Assembly (NCBI RefSeq): GCF_003987345.1
Contig: NZ_PIPP01000001.1
Coordinates: forward strand, 682,001 to 746,000
Source of the DNA: Aliidiomarina shirensis
GTDB lineage: Bacteria; Pseudomonadota; Gammaproteobacteria; Enterobacterales; Alteromonadaceae
Length of the DNA stretch: 64,000 nt
Reading direction: 5' to 3'
In this document: positions 29,036 to 38,330 of the stretch, piece by piece
How positions within the stretch are numbered: the stretch's first letter is position 1
How the letters are laid out: each line of letters begins with the position of its first letter
Notes under the pieces: model-generated
What the model was told of the DNA's origin: nothing
The model's database searches: none
Seen by the model: the letters and a program-made list of their open reading frames with translations, nothing else
Program-made: the position numbers and the translations under genes

Positions 29036-30532
29036 TTACTTTGAATTAAAACAAGCGGCTATCACCGCAAAATGGTTCCGCAAGGCATCCATTAATTTCG
29101 GAGAAAACCGGCCTTCCGGCTCGGCAACTAGCTTTTTCAATGTTTGCTCAGCACTGTTGCCTGCGCCCATTTCTGCGTATACCACGCTAAATAAGCTAAT
29201 AATTTGTGTTGTAAGTGGTAATTCATCACCTTGCACAAGGCCCGGAAAACCTTTGCCATCATAACGTTCAAAGCGCTTATCAATGCTCGCCAGTAGCAAT
29301 TTAACCGCGTCATTTGAATGTTCTTGTAATCCTCGCGATATGCGATGTATGCGTTCAAAACACACACGAACTTCTACATCTTCGTGTTCTAAAGTCACTT
29401 CACAAATTGTCGAAATTATAGCCATTAAAGTGCTGGCAAGTGCCGTGTTCTCTTGCGCTTCACTAGGCAGACCTAAAACATCCGTAAGAATTGCGCTGGC
29501 TTGCGATGCTGGGTGTTGGGCGCTACCAGCTTGAAATAGCGAATCCTTTTCTAACACCATGAGCCGTTCACTCAGTTGCGCTAAAAATTGATTAGAGTCT
29601 AATTCCCGTAACACGTTATTCAACGCTAACTGAATCTGCTCAGAAAAAAGTTTTAGCAAATCCCGCTCTTGCGCATTCAATTTACGGGCTAATCCGCTAA
29701 GGCATAACAAGCCTCCTAGAGGCCTTGCACCACTGAGCGAATATACGATGGCGATATCATCACTAAAAAACGGTTTACGCGTGCGCACAACTTGCTCAAG
29801 TTCGCGCAACGCCTCAATTGGCAGCCCTGCCTTGATCGGGCGGCCAACCATTATGTCGGCTTCTTCACCAAAGGCGGCGCGTACCGTAAATTGCCCTGGA
29901 TTATGATCCGGGTCAACTTCCGCATACAACACTTGCCGTGCACCGCCGATAAGCCAGCTTAATTGTTGCACTAAGCCGTCCACGAAATTATCAATAGATT
30001 GTTCCGAGAATAGGTCAGTAGATGATTGCAGGATTTTCTCGAGGCCTCGGCGGCTATGCTCGATCGACATAATATCGCGATAAGAACGTAGGCTCGACAT
30101 TACCGCAGTAAACAATTTCTGCGCGGTAAGTTCGGTTTTTGATTTGTAATCATTGATATCGTAATTAATGATTACCGTACGCTCAGGTGCCTGCCCAGGT
30201 TGACCTGTACGCAAAATAATTCGGATAAAGTGATTATCAAGCTCTTCACGAATATACCGCGCAACTTTTAAGCCCGCATCATCCGTTTCCATTACGACAT
30301 CAAGCAGAATAATAGCCGCGTCTGGATGCTCACGCATGAGAGCACAGCCCGCCTCTCCCGATTCAGCACTATAGAACTCTAAGCCTCGGCCTAAAAATTG
30401 AAAATCACTGAGGGCCAAGCGAGTAACCGCATGAACTTCGGGCTCATCATCAACGATCAATATTTTCCAACGTTCATTGAGAGCTTCTGGCGTTTCTACA
30501 GGTTCGTCAGCAAATAAATAACGGTCACTCAT
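29036..30532 (-). CDS. Response regulator with DUF3369 and degenerate HD-GYP domains
   Basis: 498 residues. The receiver domain (about 22-150) has the acidic pair Asp28/Asp29, phosphoacceptor Asp78 in ILLDVV, Thr109 and Lys130. A DUF3369 GAF-like sensor domain follows (about 165-320). The last 150 residues align with the end of HD-GYP domains (RYDGKGFPGLVQGDELPL matches the usual DGxGYPxGLxGxxIP), but GYP is GFP and no upstream HD metal pair is visible, so c-di-GMP hydrolysis is unlikely. The partner kinase is not in the window. It is upstream of kdsA on the same strand. Confidence 0.83.
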   Translation of the reverse strand: MSDRYLFADEPVETPEALNERWKILIVDDEPEVHAVTRLALSDFQFLGRGLEFYSAESGEAGCALMREHPDAAIILLDVVMETDDAGLKVARYIREELDNHFIRIILRTGQPGQAPERTVIINYDINDYKSKTELTAQKLFTAVMSSLRSYRDIMSIEHSRRGLEKILQSSTDLFSEQSIDNFVDGLVQQLSWLIGGARQVLYAEVDPDHNPGQFTVRAAFGEEADIMVGRPIKAGLPIEALRELEQVVRTRKPFFSDDIAIVYSLSGARPLGGLLCLSGLARKLNAQERDLLKLFSEQIQLALNNVLRELDSNQFLAQLSERLMVLEKDSLFQAGSAQHPASQASAILTDVLGLPSEAQENTALASTLMAIISTICEVTLEHEDVEVRVCFERIHRISRGLQEHSNDAVKLLLASIDKRFERYDGKGFPGLVQGDELPLTTQIISLFSVVYAEMGAGNSAEQTLKKLVAEPEGRFSPKLMDALRNHFAVIAACFNSK

Positions 30533-30617
30533 ATGCGTCTATGTCCTTTCTTTCTGGGCCTATACTGAAGTTAGCTTGGCCTGAAAAAGCTAGCGCCGGA
30601 ATTTGCTGAAGATCCGC

Positions 30618-31466
30618 TCAGCCTCGGCGCCCGCATGTCACCCTATCCAAGTTAGCATAATCTTGTCGGGTGTGTATTTGATTATAGTGATGTTCTGTAA
30701 ATATGCTCTGCACGGCCACTGCTTGATCCGCGCCATGTTCCACGATAAGCCACCCACCAGTTGCTAAGTAAGCCACAGATTCACGTATGATATGCCGTAA
30801 ATCTGCCAATCCACGCTCACCTGCAACCAAAGCACTGTGTGGCTCAAAGCGCACATCGCCTTGCTGCAAATGGATATCGTCTGCATCTATATAGGGTGGA
30901 TTACTCACAATTAGATCAAACTCTTGTGCAGAAATGTTAGTAAACCAAGAACTTAGCATCACTGTAACGTGCGTCATTTCATGACGCAATACATTTTGTT
31001 TTGCAAGTTGAACCGCCTCCGGCACCACATCTACCGCCGTGATTTTCCAATTTCCACGTTCACTTGCAAGCGCCAAAGCAATCGCCCCAGTTCCGGTACC
31101 GAGTTCCAGCACATTGGCTGACAATTTAGTCGTTAACTCTAAGGCGGTTTCTACAAGTATTTCGGTATCCGGACGCGGAATAAGTGTTGTCGCGTTAACG
31201 TGCAAATCCAACGACCAAAATTCGCGGTTGCCTAGAATGTGTGCAATCGGTATGCCCTTCTCGCGCATTTGTAGAAATGCTTCGAAAGCTTCTGCGTCAA
31301 CTTGCTCTATTACACGCTCGGGCCAAGTATAAAAATAACTACGCTCACATTGCAGCACGGTTTTTAATAACACTTGGGCATCTAATTCCGGTGTTTCACT
31401 ACCACTTTCCTGCAATCGTTCAATAGCTAAACGCAGCGTATCTGCAATGTTCCGAGGTTCGATCAT
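30618..31466 (-). CDS. prmC: Release factor N5-glutamine methyltransferase PrmC
   Basis: 282 residues. SAM-binding VLELGTGTGAIALALA and the NPPYIDADD catalytic motif. Methylates the Gln of the GGQ loop in RF1 and RF2. It lies 56 nt downstream of prfA, its substrate gene, the conserved hemA-prfA-prmC order. Confidence 0.95.
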   Translation of the reverse strand: MIEPRNIADTLRLAIERLQESGSETPELDAQVLLKTVLQCERSYFYTWPERVIEQVDAEAFEAFLQMREKGIPIAHILGNREFWSLDLHVNATTLIPRPDTEILVETALELTTKLSANVLELGTGTGAIALALASERGNWKITAVDVVPEAVQLAKQNVLRHEMTHVTVMLSSWFTNISAQEFDLIVSNPPYIDADDIHLQQGDVRFEPHSALVAGERGLADLRHIIRESVAYLATGGWLIVEHGADQAVAVQSIFTEHHYNQIHTRQDYANLDRVTCGRRG

Positions 31467-31522
31467 GATCGTAATCTCATATGTAATTGAAGAAGCACTG
31501 CGCGGTTGTAAACAATGGCTGA

Positions 31523-32617
31523 TTACTCGCCCTGCTCTGATAATGAGGCAAGTAGATCGGCATTATGTTCCTGAATAATAGCATCAAGCAAAAGATCTAA
31601 GCTTCCCTCAATAACTTCATTCAAACGATGCAACGTAAGGTTGATGCGATGATCGGTAACACGGCCTTGTGGGTAATTGTAGGTGCGGATGCGTTCTGAA
31701 CGATCACCACTGCCCACTAAACTGCGGCGCGTGCTTTGCTCTGCCGCTGCCCGGCGAGCATCTTCAGCTGCTTGCAATCGTGATTGCAATACCGACATCG
31801 CTTTTGCTTTGTTCTTGTGCTGCGAACGCTCTTCCTGACACTCAACCACCACACCTGTTGGTAAATGGGTTAAGCGCACAGCGGAATCGGTTCGGTTCAC
31901 GTGCTGCCCGCCCGCACCGGATGCACGATAGGTATCAATACGAAGATCGGCTGGGTTGATATCAATGGCTTCTGCTTCAGGAATTTCCGGGAGCACCGCC
32001 ACTGTGCATGCTGATGTATGGATACGGCCTTGCGATTCAGTTTCCGGCACACGCTGCACGCGGTGCCCGCCCGATTCAAACTTCATTTTGCCGTAGGCAC
32101 CATCGCCCATCATGTGCACGATGATTTCTTTGAAACCGCCATGCTCGCCTTCATTCGCGCTAATAATATTCATACGCCAAGAATTACGTTCAGCGTAACG
32201 GCTATACATGCGGAATAAATCACCTGCAAAAATTGCGGCTTCATCGCCACCCGCGCCCGCTCGAATTTCTAAATAACAAGGGCGGTCGTCGTTCGGATCT
32301 TTCGGTAATAATAAAACCTGCAGTTCACTCGCTAATGCTTCTAACGTGCTTTCCGCTAATTGCACTTCCTCATACGCCATTTCACGCATCTCAGCATCCG
32401 ATTCTGCAACCATTTCTTTCGCTGCGGCTAAATCTTCCAGTGATTGCTGATATTTCCGAAAACACACCACCGCATCTTCGAGTTGCGAATATTCACGGGA
32501 GAGCGCACGAAATTTATCTTGGTTGGTAATGATATCGGCATCACCTAACAAAACTTCGAGTTCTTCATGGCGTTCGATCAAGCTTTCCAGCTTGTTCACC
32601 AAAGATGCTTTGAGCAT
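31523..32617 (-). CDS. prfA: Peptide chain release factor 1 PrfA
   Basis: 364 residues, slightly over the usual 360. The tripeptide anticodon region PET (in [13 protein letters not shown]) and the peptidyl-transferase GGQ loop ([17 protein letters not shown]) are intact. It recognises UAA and UAG. It lies 3 nt after the hemA stop, then prmC. Confidence 0.97.
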   Translation of the reverse strand: MLKASLVNKLESLIERHEELEVLLGDADIITNQDKFRALSREYSQLEDAVVCFRKYQQSLEDLAAAKEMVAESDAEMREMAYEEVQLAESTLEALASELQVLLLPKDPNDDRPCYLEIRAGAGGDEAAIFAGDLFRMYSRYAERNSWRMNIISANEGEHGGFKEIIVHMMGDGAYGKMKFESGGHRVQRVPETESQGRIHTSACTVAVLPEIPEAEAIDINPADLRIDTYRASGAGGQHVNRTDSAVRLTHLPTGVVVECQEERSQHKNKAKAMSVLQSRLQAAEDARRAAAEQSTRRSLVGSGDRSERIRTYNYPQGRVTDHRINLTLHRLNEVIEGSLDLLLDAIIQEHNADLLASLSEQGE

Positions 32618-32620
32618 GTA

Positions 32621-33880
32621 TTAATCCTGAGATGTATCGTTGAATAGTTTCTGATAAGCCGCAAGCGCTGAAATATCTTTGCGCTTGCCCGCTTCTTGTA
32701 TCGCTTTCGTAGGCGCATGCACCAGGGTATTGGTGAGGCGCTGAGTTAATTCTTGTATTACCTGCTCAGGGGGCTTTCCCCCGGCCAAAGCGGCTAGAGC
32801 TCTTTCTTTCTGTTGCTCCGCCGTTAATTCCGCGCTGGCGCGATAACGACGAAGTAAATCCACGCTATTAAGGCTTTCCATCCAACCGGCAAATTCTTCA
32901 GCATACTTTTGAATGATATCCCGCGCTTCATTGGCAGCTTGGTGCCGTTGTTGCAGATTCTTATTCACGATAGATTGCAAATCATCCACGGTGTATAAAA
33001 ATGCATCATCCAGTTCACTAACTTGTTTCTCAATATCCCGAGGCACAGCCAAATCAATGAGCAACATTGGCCGATGCTTACGCTTGCGCAAAGCACTTTC
33101 CACCAAACCTTTACCAATAACCGGCACAGGGCTCGCCGTAGAACTGATAATAATATCTGAGATTGGTAATAGCGCTTCTAACGCATTTAACGCATACGCT
33201 TCGCCGCCTACTATTTTAGTGAGCTCTTCAGCGCGCGCTACAGTGCGATTAGCCACTCGTAGATTCTTCACGCCCTGCTCTTGTAAATGGCGTGCTGCTA
33301 ATTCTGCGGTTTCGCCGGCGCCCACTAACAAAACGTTAGCATTTCTTAAATCAGCAAAAATATGGCGAGCCAGATTAACAGCGGCAAAGGCTACCGAAAC
33401 AGCATTCTGACCAACTTCAGTTTCGGTACGAATCACCTTCGCCGCGGCAAAGGTAGATTGAAACAAACGCTCGAATACTGATCCTACGGTGCCGGCATCA
33501 CGAGCTTGCTGAAAAGCCTGTTTTACCTGCCCTAATATTTGTGGCTCACCCAACACAAGTGAATCTAAGCCCGCCGCAACTGCCATCAAATGGGAAACGG
33601 CCGCCGTATCTTCGTGCTGATAAATATATTGGCTCAACTCTTCCGGTGTTATCTGATGGAATGTCGCTAACCAATTAATAATTTCGTGGTGCTCGTTGGT
33701 ATCTGCATGACAATACAATTCGGTTCGATTGCATGTTGATACGATCACGGTTTCGCTCACTTTGCCTTGTTGAACGAGCGATTGTAATGCCAGTTCAATT
33801 TGCTCAGGTTGAAACGCTACGCGCTCGCGGATATCCACGGTAGCTGTTTTGTGATTAATACCAAGTGCCAATATTGTCAT
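32621..33880 (-). CDS. hemA: Glutamyl-tRNA reductase HemA
   Basis: 419 residues from the ATG at 33880 (MTILALGINHKTATVDIRE). Reduces glutamyl-tRNA to glutamate-1-semialdehyde, the first step of tetrapyrrole synthesis. The catalytic Cys lies in IVSTCNRTELY; the NADPH domain has VLLVGAGETAELAARHL. An open extension upstream to 34033 has no family counterpart. It is divergent from lolB, as is usual in gammaproteobacteria. Confidence 0.96.
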   Translation of the reverse strand: MTILALGINHKTATVDIRERVAFQPEQIELALQSLVQQGKVSETVIVSTCNRTELYCHADTNEHHEIINWLATFHQITPEELSQYIYQHEDTAAVSHLMAVAAGLDSLVLGEPQILGQVKQAFQQARDAGTVGSVFERLFQSTFAAAKVIRTETEVGQNAVSVAFAAVNLARHIFADLRNANVLLVGAGETAELAARHLQEQGVKNLRVANRTVARAEELTKIVGGEAYALNALEALLPISDIIISSTASPVPVIGKGLVESALRKRKHRPMLLIDLAVPRDIEKQVSELDDAFLYTVDDLQSIVNKNLQQRHQAANEARDIIQKYAEEFAGWMESLNSVDLLRRYRASAELTAEQQKERALAALAGGKPPEQVIQELTQRLTNTLVHAPTKAIQEAGKRKDISALAAYQKLFNDTSQD

Positions 33881-34296
33881 GTATGTTGTGCAATAATGCC
33901 CTGTGAAACGTAAATTTATGCCAAAAATCACTGGCGATTTCCGGCCGGTATTGTATGCGAGAAGCGCCTCTATTGAAAGCAGAGCCGCGTGGCTGAACGT
34001 CGATTCCAACAACATTTTACTTGCGAGGTGCACTCGCGAAAGCCAAAGTGCTACACTTTTGATCTAAATAATATTTTCCATTGCTAGCATTTGTTGTTTT
34101 GCGCTGAAGCTCAGCTTTAAGTTCATTTTGATACTTTCGTTGGTTACTGTTAGTTATTTCTACGCAAGGAATTTGCATGTTGTCATCTATCATACCGTTA
34201 AAATCCCTGCGTGCGCGGTTAAACGGCGGTTATTTTCAGAATGCTGCAATCGATAAAACTCAGCATCACCACAACCCGCAAGAAACCAACGTACGA
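33881..34296. other. Intergenic region between hemA and lolB
   Basis: 416 nt, or 296 if lolB starts at the upstream ATG at 34177. It must carry the divergent hemA and lolB promoters. CATTAT reading toward hemA (about 33893-33898) is a plausible -10, but no convincing -35 is spaced to it. AAGGA before the ATG at 34177 is the clearest signal. I see no RNA gene or repeat. Confidence 0.5.
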
Positions 34297-34977
34297 ATGA
34301 AGCGTTTACAACTATTCTCTATATTCTGTATGAGTATCTTCCTTACCGCCTGCGCCACCCGCCCGGCTATTGATGGCGATACCTATACGGCTCGGCAAAT
34401 CGACACGAACCTAATAGAACAACAACAGCAATCACTTGCGCAACTCGAACAGTTTGGTTTACAAGGGAATGTTGCATTTTTTGATGATGCCGCCGATGTT
34501 CGCGATGCTGCGCGCTTCAATTGGAATAAAACACCGGATGCAACTAATTTTCGACTTTATCACCAACTTGCCGGAACTTTAGCGCGTTTAGAGCAAAGCG
34601 AAAATCTAAGTGTACTTATCGACCGTGATGGCAATCGTTATGAAGGCTCTGATTTAAACGTACTGCTATTACAGCATACCGGGATGGTTATTCCTTTTTC
34701 ATTGCTGAACCAAGCGATTACCGGCGCCGAACCTGATGCTCGATTAAGGCAAAAGCGCTGGTACGCAAATGGTGCATTAGCCACCTATGAAGCTGAGTTT
34801 ACGCTTGGTGCATGGGCAGAAGAACGTTGGGTATTGGAGTTTGGCGATTATCGCAGTGTCCCTTACGCGGACCAACCATTGCTACTGCCGCATCGTATTG
34901 AAGCTAGCCGCAATAACATTCGCGTACATTTACGTATTAGCCGTTGGCGCTTAGAGGTTGGCGAGAATGCGAATTAA
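34297..34977 (+). CDS. lolB: Outer-membrane lipoprotein receptor LolB
   Basis: 226 residues from the ATG at 34297 (MKRLQLFSIFCMSIFLTAC), where the lipobox sits at the normal distance. An in-frame ATG at 34177 has a better Shine-Dalgarno (AAGGA, 6 nt) and would add 40 residues before the signal, so the start is unsettled. The mature part matches LolB (LEQFGLQGNVAFFDDA, FNWNKTPDATNFRLYHQLAG, WYANGALATYEAEF). It accepts lipoproteins from LolA and inserts them into the outer membrane. It is flanked by hemA and ispE as usual and overlaps ispE by 11 nt. Confidence 0.9.
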   Translation: MKRLQLFSIFCMSIFLTACATRPAIDGDTYTARQIDTNLIEQQQQSLAQLEQFGLQGNVAFFDDAADVRDAARFNWNKTPDATNFRLYHQLAGTLARLEQSENLSVLIDRDGNRYEGSDLNVLLLQHTGMVIPFSLLNQAITGAEPDARLRQKRWYANGALATYEAEFTLGAWAEERWVLEFGDYRSVPYADQPLLLPHRIEASRNNIRVHLRISRWRLEVGENAN

Positions 34978-35851
34978 CCCGAACAATACCATAGACAATC
35001 CGCCAATAAGCTTTGATTTGCCAGCGCCAGCAAAACTAAACTTATACTTACACATAACCGGCCGGCGTCCCGATGGCTATCATCAACTAGAAACTTTATT
35101 TCAGTTTTTAGATTACAGCGATGATATAACATTTGAATTGACTCATGACGGCGATATTCAGCTCGATCAGGGCACACTCGATTTTCCTCAAGAAGAAAAT
35201 CTAGTTTATCGAGCTGCACGGTTATTGGCGCCTTACCGAAGTAATTCAAAGCAAGGCGTGAAGCTAACGCTTAACAAGCAATTACCCGCCGGTGGTGGGC
35301 TTGGTGGCGGCTCTTCTGACGCCGCAACTACCCTACTTGGCTTGAATCATTTATGGCGATTACAGCTATCAAATGATGAACTGGCTGAAATAGGTTTAGG
35401 CCTAGGTGCCGATGTTCCCGTATTTGTTCACGGAAAAGCAACCTTTGCACAAGGCGTTGGTGAAATATTTTCACCGGCAAATCCGGCTGAAAATTGGTAC
35501 TTAATTGTGCAACCAAATGTTCATGTAAGTACCGCCGAAATCTTTACCCACCCGGCGCTACCGCGAAATACACCGGCTGCGAAAACGGCACTAAATGAAT
35601 GGCAACAAGGCCGTAATGATTGTGAAAAATTGGTCTGTTCACTTTATCCGCAGGTTGCCAGCGCACTACAGTGGTTGCTAAAATATGCTCCGTCCAGAAT
35701 GACGGGGACCGGGGCTTGTGTTTTTGGTTGCTTCTCTTCGGCAGTTGAAGCAGAACAAGCCTTGCAAGTACTTCCGACAGAATTTCGGGGGTTTGTTGCA
35801 AAAGGAGTTAATCAATCGCCATTGCACCAGGCATTGAAGCAGCTCCCCTGA
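34967..35851 (+). CDS. ispE: 4-diphosphocytidyl-2-C-methyl-D-erythritol kinase IspE
   Basis: 294 residues from the ATG at 34967 (GAGG upstream); a TTG at 34958 is less likely. GHMP kinase with the ATP-binding LPAGGGLGGGSSDAATTLLG loop and the N-terminal APAKLNLYLHITGRRPDGYH segment. It phosphorylates CDP-methylerythritol in the MEP isoprenoid pathway. The start lies inside lolB. Confidence 0.96.
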   Translation: MRINPNNTIDNPPISFDLPAPAKLNLYLHITGRRPDGYHQLETLFQFLDYSDDITFELTHDGDIQLDQGTLDFPQEENLVYRAARLLAPYRSNSKQGVKLTLNKQLPAGGGLGGGSSDAATTLLGLNHLWRLQLSNDELAEIGLGLGADVPVFVHGKATFAQGVGEIFSPANPAENWYLIVQPNVHVSTAEIFTHPALPRNTPAAKTALNEWQQGRNDCEKLVCSLYPQVASALQWLLKYAPSRMTGTGACVFGCFSSAVEAEQALQVLPTEFRGFVAKGVNQSPLHQALKQLP

Positions 35852-35920
35852 GGTAACAGTTGGAATACCAGATACCTGTCGAATTCCGCTCACAATACAT
35901 AAAATTGGTCGAGGTTACCT

Positions 35921-36868
35921 GTGCCTGACATGAAGCTCTTTGCTGGCAATGCAATACCCGAGCTAGCCCGCAAGATCGCTGATCGCCTATACATCAAGCT
36001 GGGAGATGCCGATGTCGGCCGCTTCAGTGACGGCGAAATCAGTGTCATCATCAACGAAAACGTTCGTGGTTCTGATGTTTTTATTATCCAATCAACCTGC
36101 GCCCCAACCAACGATAGCCTAATGGAACTTGTAGTTATGGTCGATGCACTTCGTCGTGCTTCTGCTGGCCGTATTACTGCCGTTATTCCTTATTTTGGTT
36201 ACGCGCGCCAAGATCGCCGTGTTCGTTCTGCACGGGTTCCCATAACCGCAAAAGTAGTAGCTGATTTTCTCTCAAGTGTAGGCGTTGACCGTGTTCTTAC
36301 GGTTGATTTACATGCTGAGCAGATTCAAGGCTTCTTTGATGTTCCCGTAGATAACGTGTTTGGTAGCCCAGTGTTGCTTGAGCACATGAAGCTGCAGAAA
36401 TGGGATTCACCGGTTATGGTTTCACCCGACATCGGTGGCGTTGTGCGTGCACGCGCAATGGCGAAACTGATGAATGATGCAGATTTGGCTATTATCGATA
36501 AACGCCGCCCGAAAGCGAATGAATCACAGGTAATGCATATTATCGGCGACGTGAATGGCCGTGATTGTATTATGGTAGACGACATGATCGATACCGGTGG
36601 TACATTGTGCAAAGCTGCAGAAGCACTGAAGAAAAATGGTGCTAAACGCGTATTTGCTTACGCTACCCACCCTGTTTTTTCAGGCAATGCCGTTGAGAAC
36701 TTGCGTAATTCTGCAATTGACGAAGTAATTGTTACTGATTCCATTCCTTTATCTGAAGAGATGAAATCACTCGGTTTGGTTACTCAACTGACCCTCAGCG
36801 GCATGCTTTCTGAAGCTCTGCGCCGGGTAAGCAACGAAGAATCAATTTCGGCAATGTTCGAATACTAA
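35921..36868 (+). CDS. prs: Ribose-phosphate pyrophosphokinase Prs
   Basis: 315 residues. Starts with GTG ([11 protein letters not shown]), preceded by GAGG. Makes PRPP from ribose 5-phosphate and ATP for nucleotide, His and Trp synthesis. The PRPP-binding [18 protein letters not shown] and the Mg-ATP-binding FGYARQDR motifs are intact. It is followed by a strong intrinsic terminator. Confidence 0.97.
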   Translation: MPDMKLFAGNAIPELARKIADRLYIKLGDADVGRFSDGEISVIINENVRGSDVFIIQSTCAPTNDSLMELVVMVDALRRASAGRITAVIPYFGYARQDRRVRSARVPITAKVVADFLSSVGVDRVLTVDLHAEQIQGFFDVPVDNVFGSPVLLEHMKLQKWDSPVMVSPDIGGVVRARAMAKLMNDADLAIIDKRRPKANESQVMHIIGDVNGRDCIMVDDMIDTGGTLCKAAEALKKNGAKRVFAYATHPVFSGNAVENLRNSAIDEVIVTDSIPLSEEMKSLGLVTQLTLSGMLSEALRRVSNEESISAMFEY

Positions 36869-36911
36869 TATTGGCATATCAATACAACACTGTTCTACAG
36901 TTGTTGTGATC

Positions 36912-36942
36912 AAAAGCGGGAGCCTAGCCTCCCGCTTTTATG
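36912..36942 (+). terminator. Intrinsic terminator after prs
   Basis: Perfect 11-bp stem AAAAGCGGGAG/CTCCCGCTTTT (36912-36922, 36929-36939) with a 6-nt loop, the 3' arm ending in four T. It is 44 nt past the prs stop. Confidence 0.9.
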
Positions 36943-37067
36943 TTTTAAACGGCAATTAACACAATAGATTTCTTCTTTCTAGCCATCCATTCCCCTTGAA
37001 AGCCGCAAATATGCGCCCCATATAGCTATACAAGTTAAAACTACTTGTTTAGGCATACGGAGTATTC

Positions 37068-38108
37068 ATGTCACCAGTGTTATTTGAAGCTTTCCCCCTC
37101 AATTCTGCGCTTACGCTTGCAAACCGTTTTGTAATGGCGCCACTTACGCGTTGTATGGCCGGGCCAGGTTTAGTACCCACAGATACTATGGCCGATTATT
37201 ATGCACGACGTGCAGATGCTGGTTTGATTATCAGCGAAGCCACGATAATTCGAGCCGATGCTCAAGGTTATCCAAATGTTCCTGGGATTTTCAGTGATGA
37301 ACAGATAGCTGGCTGGAAGAAGGTGACGGCGAAAGTGCATGCGAACGGCGGTAAAATTTTTATGCAGCTTTGGCACGTAGGGCGCGTAGCACACTCGCAT
37401 TTTTCAGGTTTACAACCGGTGGCACCGAGCGCTGTAAAACACGAAGGTACCCTGCCGCGTATGCGTGATCTGAGTTATGAAATGCCTAAAGCTTTGACAA
37501 AGGAAGATATTCAACAACTCGTAAGCGATTATGTAACGGCTGCGAAAAATGCAATGGCTGCCGGGTTTGATGGCGTAGAGATTCACGGTGCGAATGGTTA
37601 CTTGATCGATCAGTTTTTACATTTTGATACCAATAAACGTACCGATGAATACGGCGAAACACCAGAAAACATGAGCCGGTTTGCGTTAGAAGTTGTTGAT
37701 GCCGTAACTGCGGCGGTTGGTGCCGAACGCACTGCGCTGCGCATCACTCCCGGTGCTTACGCGCATATTGAGCCGGATGCCCGTGATAGAGAGGTGTTTG
37801 ATTACTTTATCGAACAATTAAACCAGCGGGAACTTGCTTATTTGCACTTAGGTATTTTCGACGACAGCATGACGTTTGAACATCTTGGTGGCCGTTCAAG
37901 TACTTATATTCGTGAGCGTTATCAAGGGACATTTATCAGCGTGGGTGGTTTAACACCGGAAACGGCTGCACAAGGTATAACAGAAAATGCTTTTGATCTT
38001 GCTGCCATTGGCCGGCCTTTTATTGCCAATCCGGATTTCGTAAACCGAGTTCGCGAGCAAAAGCCATTAGTGGAATACGATGCATCGATGCTCGCTGAAC
38101 TTGTGTAA
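37068..38108 (+). CDS. Old Yellow Enzyme family alkene reductase (NemA-like)
   Basis: 346 residues, FMN-dependent. The HGANGYLIDQFLHFDTNKRTDEYGE region (the HxxN substrate pair and phosphate site), LWHVGRVAH and the C-terminal AAIGRPFIANPDFV are typical of bacterial N-ethylmaleimide/xenobiotic reductases. It uses NADPH to reduce activated C=C bonds or nitro groups. It stands alone between the prs terminator and the rplY promoter, splitting the usual prs-rplY neighbourhood. Confidence 0.93.
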   Translation: MSPVLFEAFPLNSALTLANRFVMAPLTRCMAGPGLVPTDTMADYYARRADAGLIISEATIIRADAQGYPNVPGIFSDEQIAGWKKVTAKVHANGGKIFMQLWHVGRVAHSHFSGLQPVAPSAVKHEGTLPRMRDLSYEMPKALTKEDIQQLVSDYVTAAKNAMAAGFDGVEIHGANGYLIDQFLHFDTNKRTDEYGETPENMSRFALEVVDAVTAAVGAERTALRITPGAYAHIEPDARDREVFDYFIEQLNQRELAYLHLGIFDDSMTFEHLGGRSSTYIRERYQGTFISVGGLTPETAAQGITENAFDLAAIGRPFIANPDFVNRVREQKPLVEYDASMLAELV

Positions 38109-38134
38109 GTTTATTATTCTCACACGCTGAACGA

Positions 38135-38177
38135 GTAAAGGTAAGCCGTAGGAGCTATTGCTAGCGGCTACCTTTAC
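38135..38177. repeat. Long inverted repeat after the OYE gene
   Basis: GTAAAGGTA-A-GCCG (38135-38148) pairs with CGGC-TACCTTTAC (38165-38177), 13 bp with one bulged A around a 16-nt loop. It has no T-run, so it is not a standard terminator. It may be a 3'-end stabiliser or a small dispersed repeat. Confidence 0.5.
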
Positions 38178-38223
38178 CCGATCATTCGCACCTCGCTTAG
38201 TCTGCGTAATGTGTTTTCTGCCG

Positions 38224-38253
38224 TTGCAACAGTTAGCTATTCGGTGTTAGAAT
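38224..38253 (+). promoter_or_regulatory. Sigma-70 promoter of rplY
   Basis: TTGCAA (38224-38229), 18-nt spacer, TAGAAT (38248-38253), with the start point expected at about 38260, exactly at the foot of the leader hairpins. GC-rich discriminator GCGCGG. Confidence 0.6.
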
Positions 38254-38260
38254 GCGCGGC

Positions 38261-38305
38261 CCCTGAAATCAGGGTATTCGCTGTTTTCAGGTCGCGGAAA
38301 ACAGC
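38261..38305 (+). promoter_or_regulatory. Structured rplY mRNA leader, candidate L25 autoregulatory element
   Basis: Two perfect hairpins in tandem: CCCTG-AAAT-CAGGG (38261-38274) and GCTGTTTTC/GAAAACAGC (38280-38288, 38297-38305) with loop AGGTCGCG. They lie 25 nt before the ATG. Autogenous control of rplY through a leader imitating 5S rRNA has been described in E. coli; that this leader does the same is inference. Confidence 0.5.
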
Positions 38306-38330
38306 TCATTTATTTTCGGAGATATACGAA

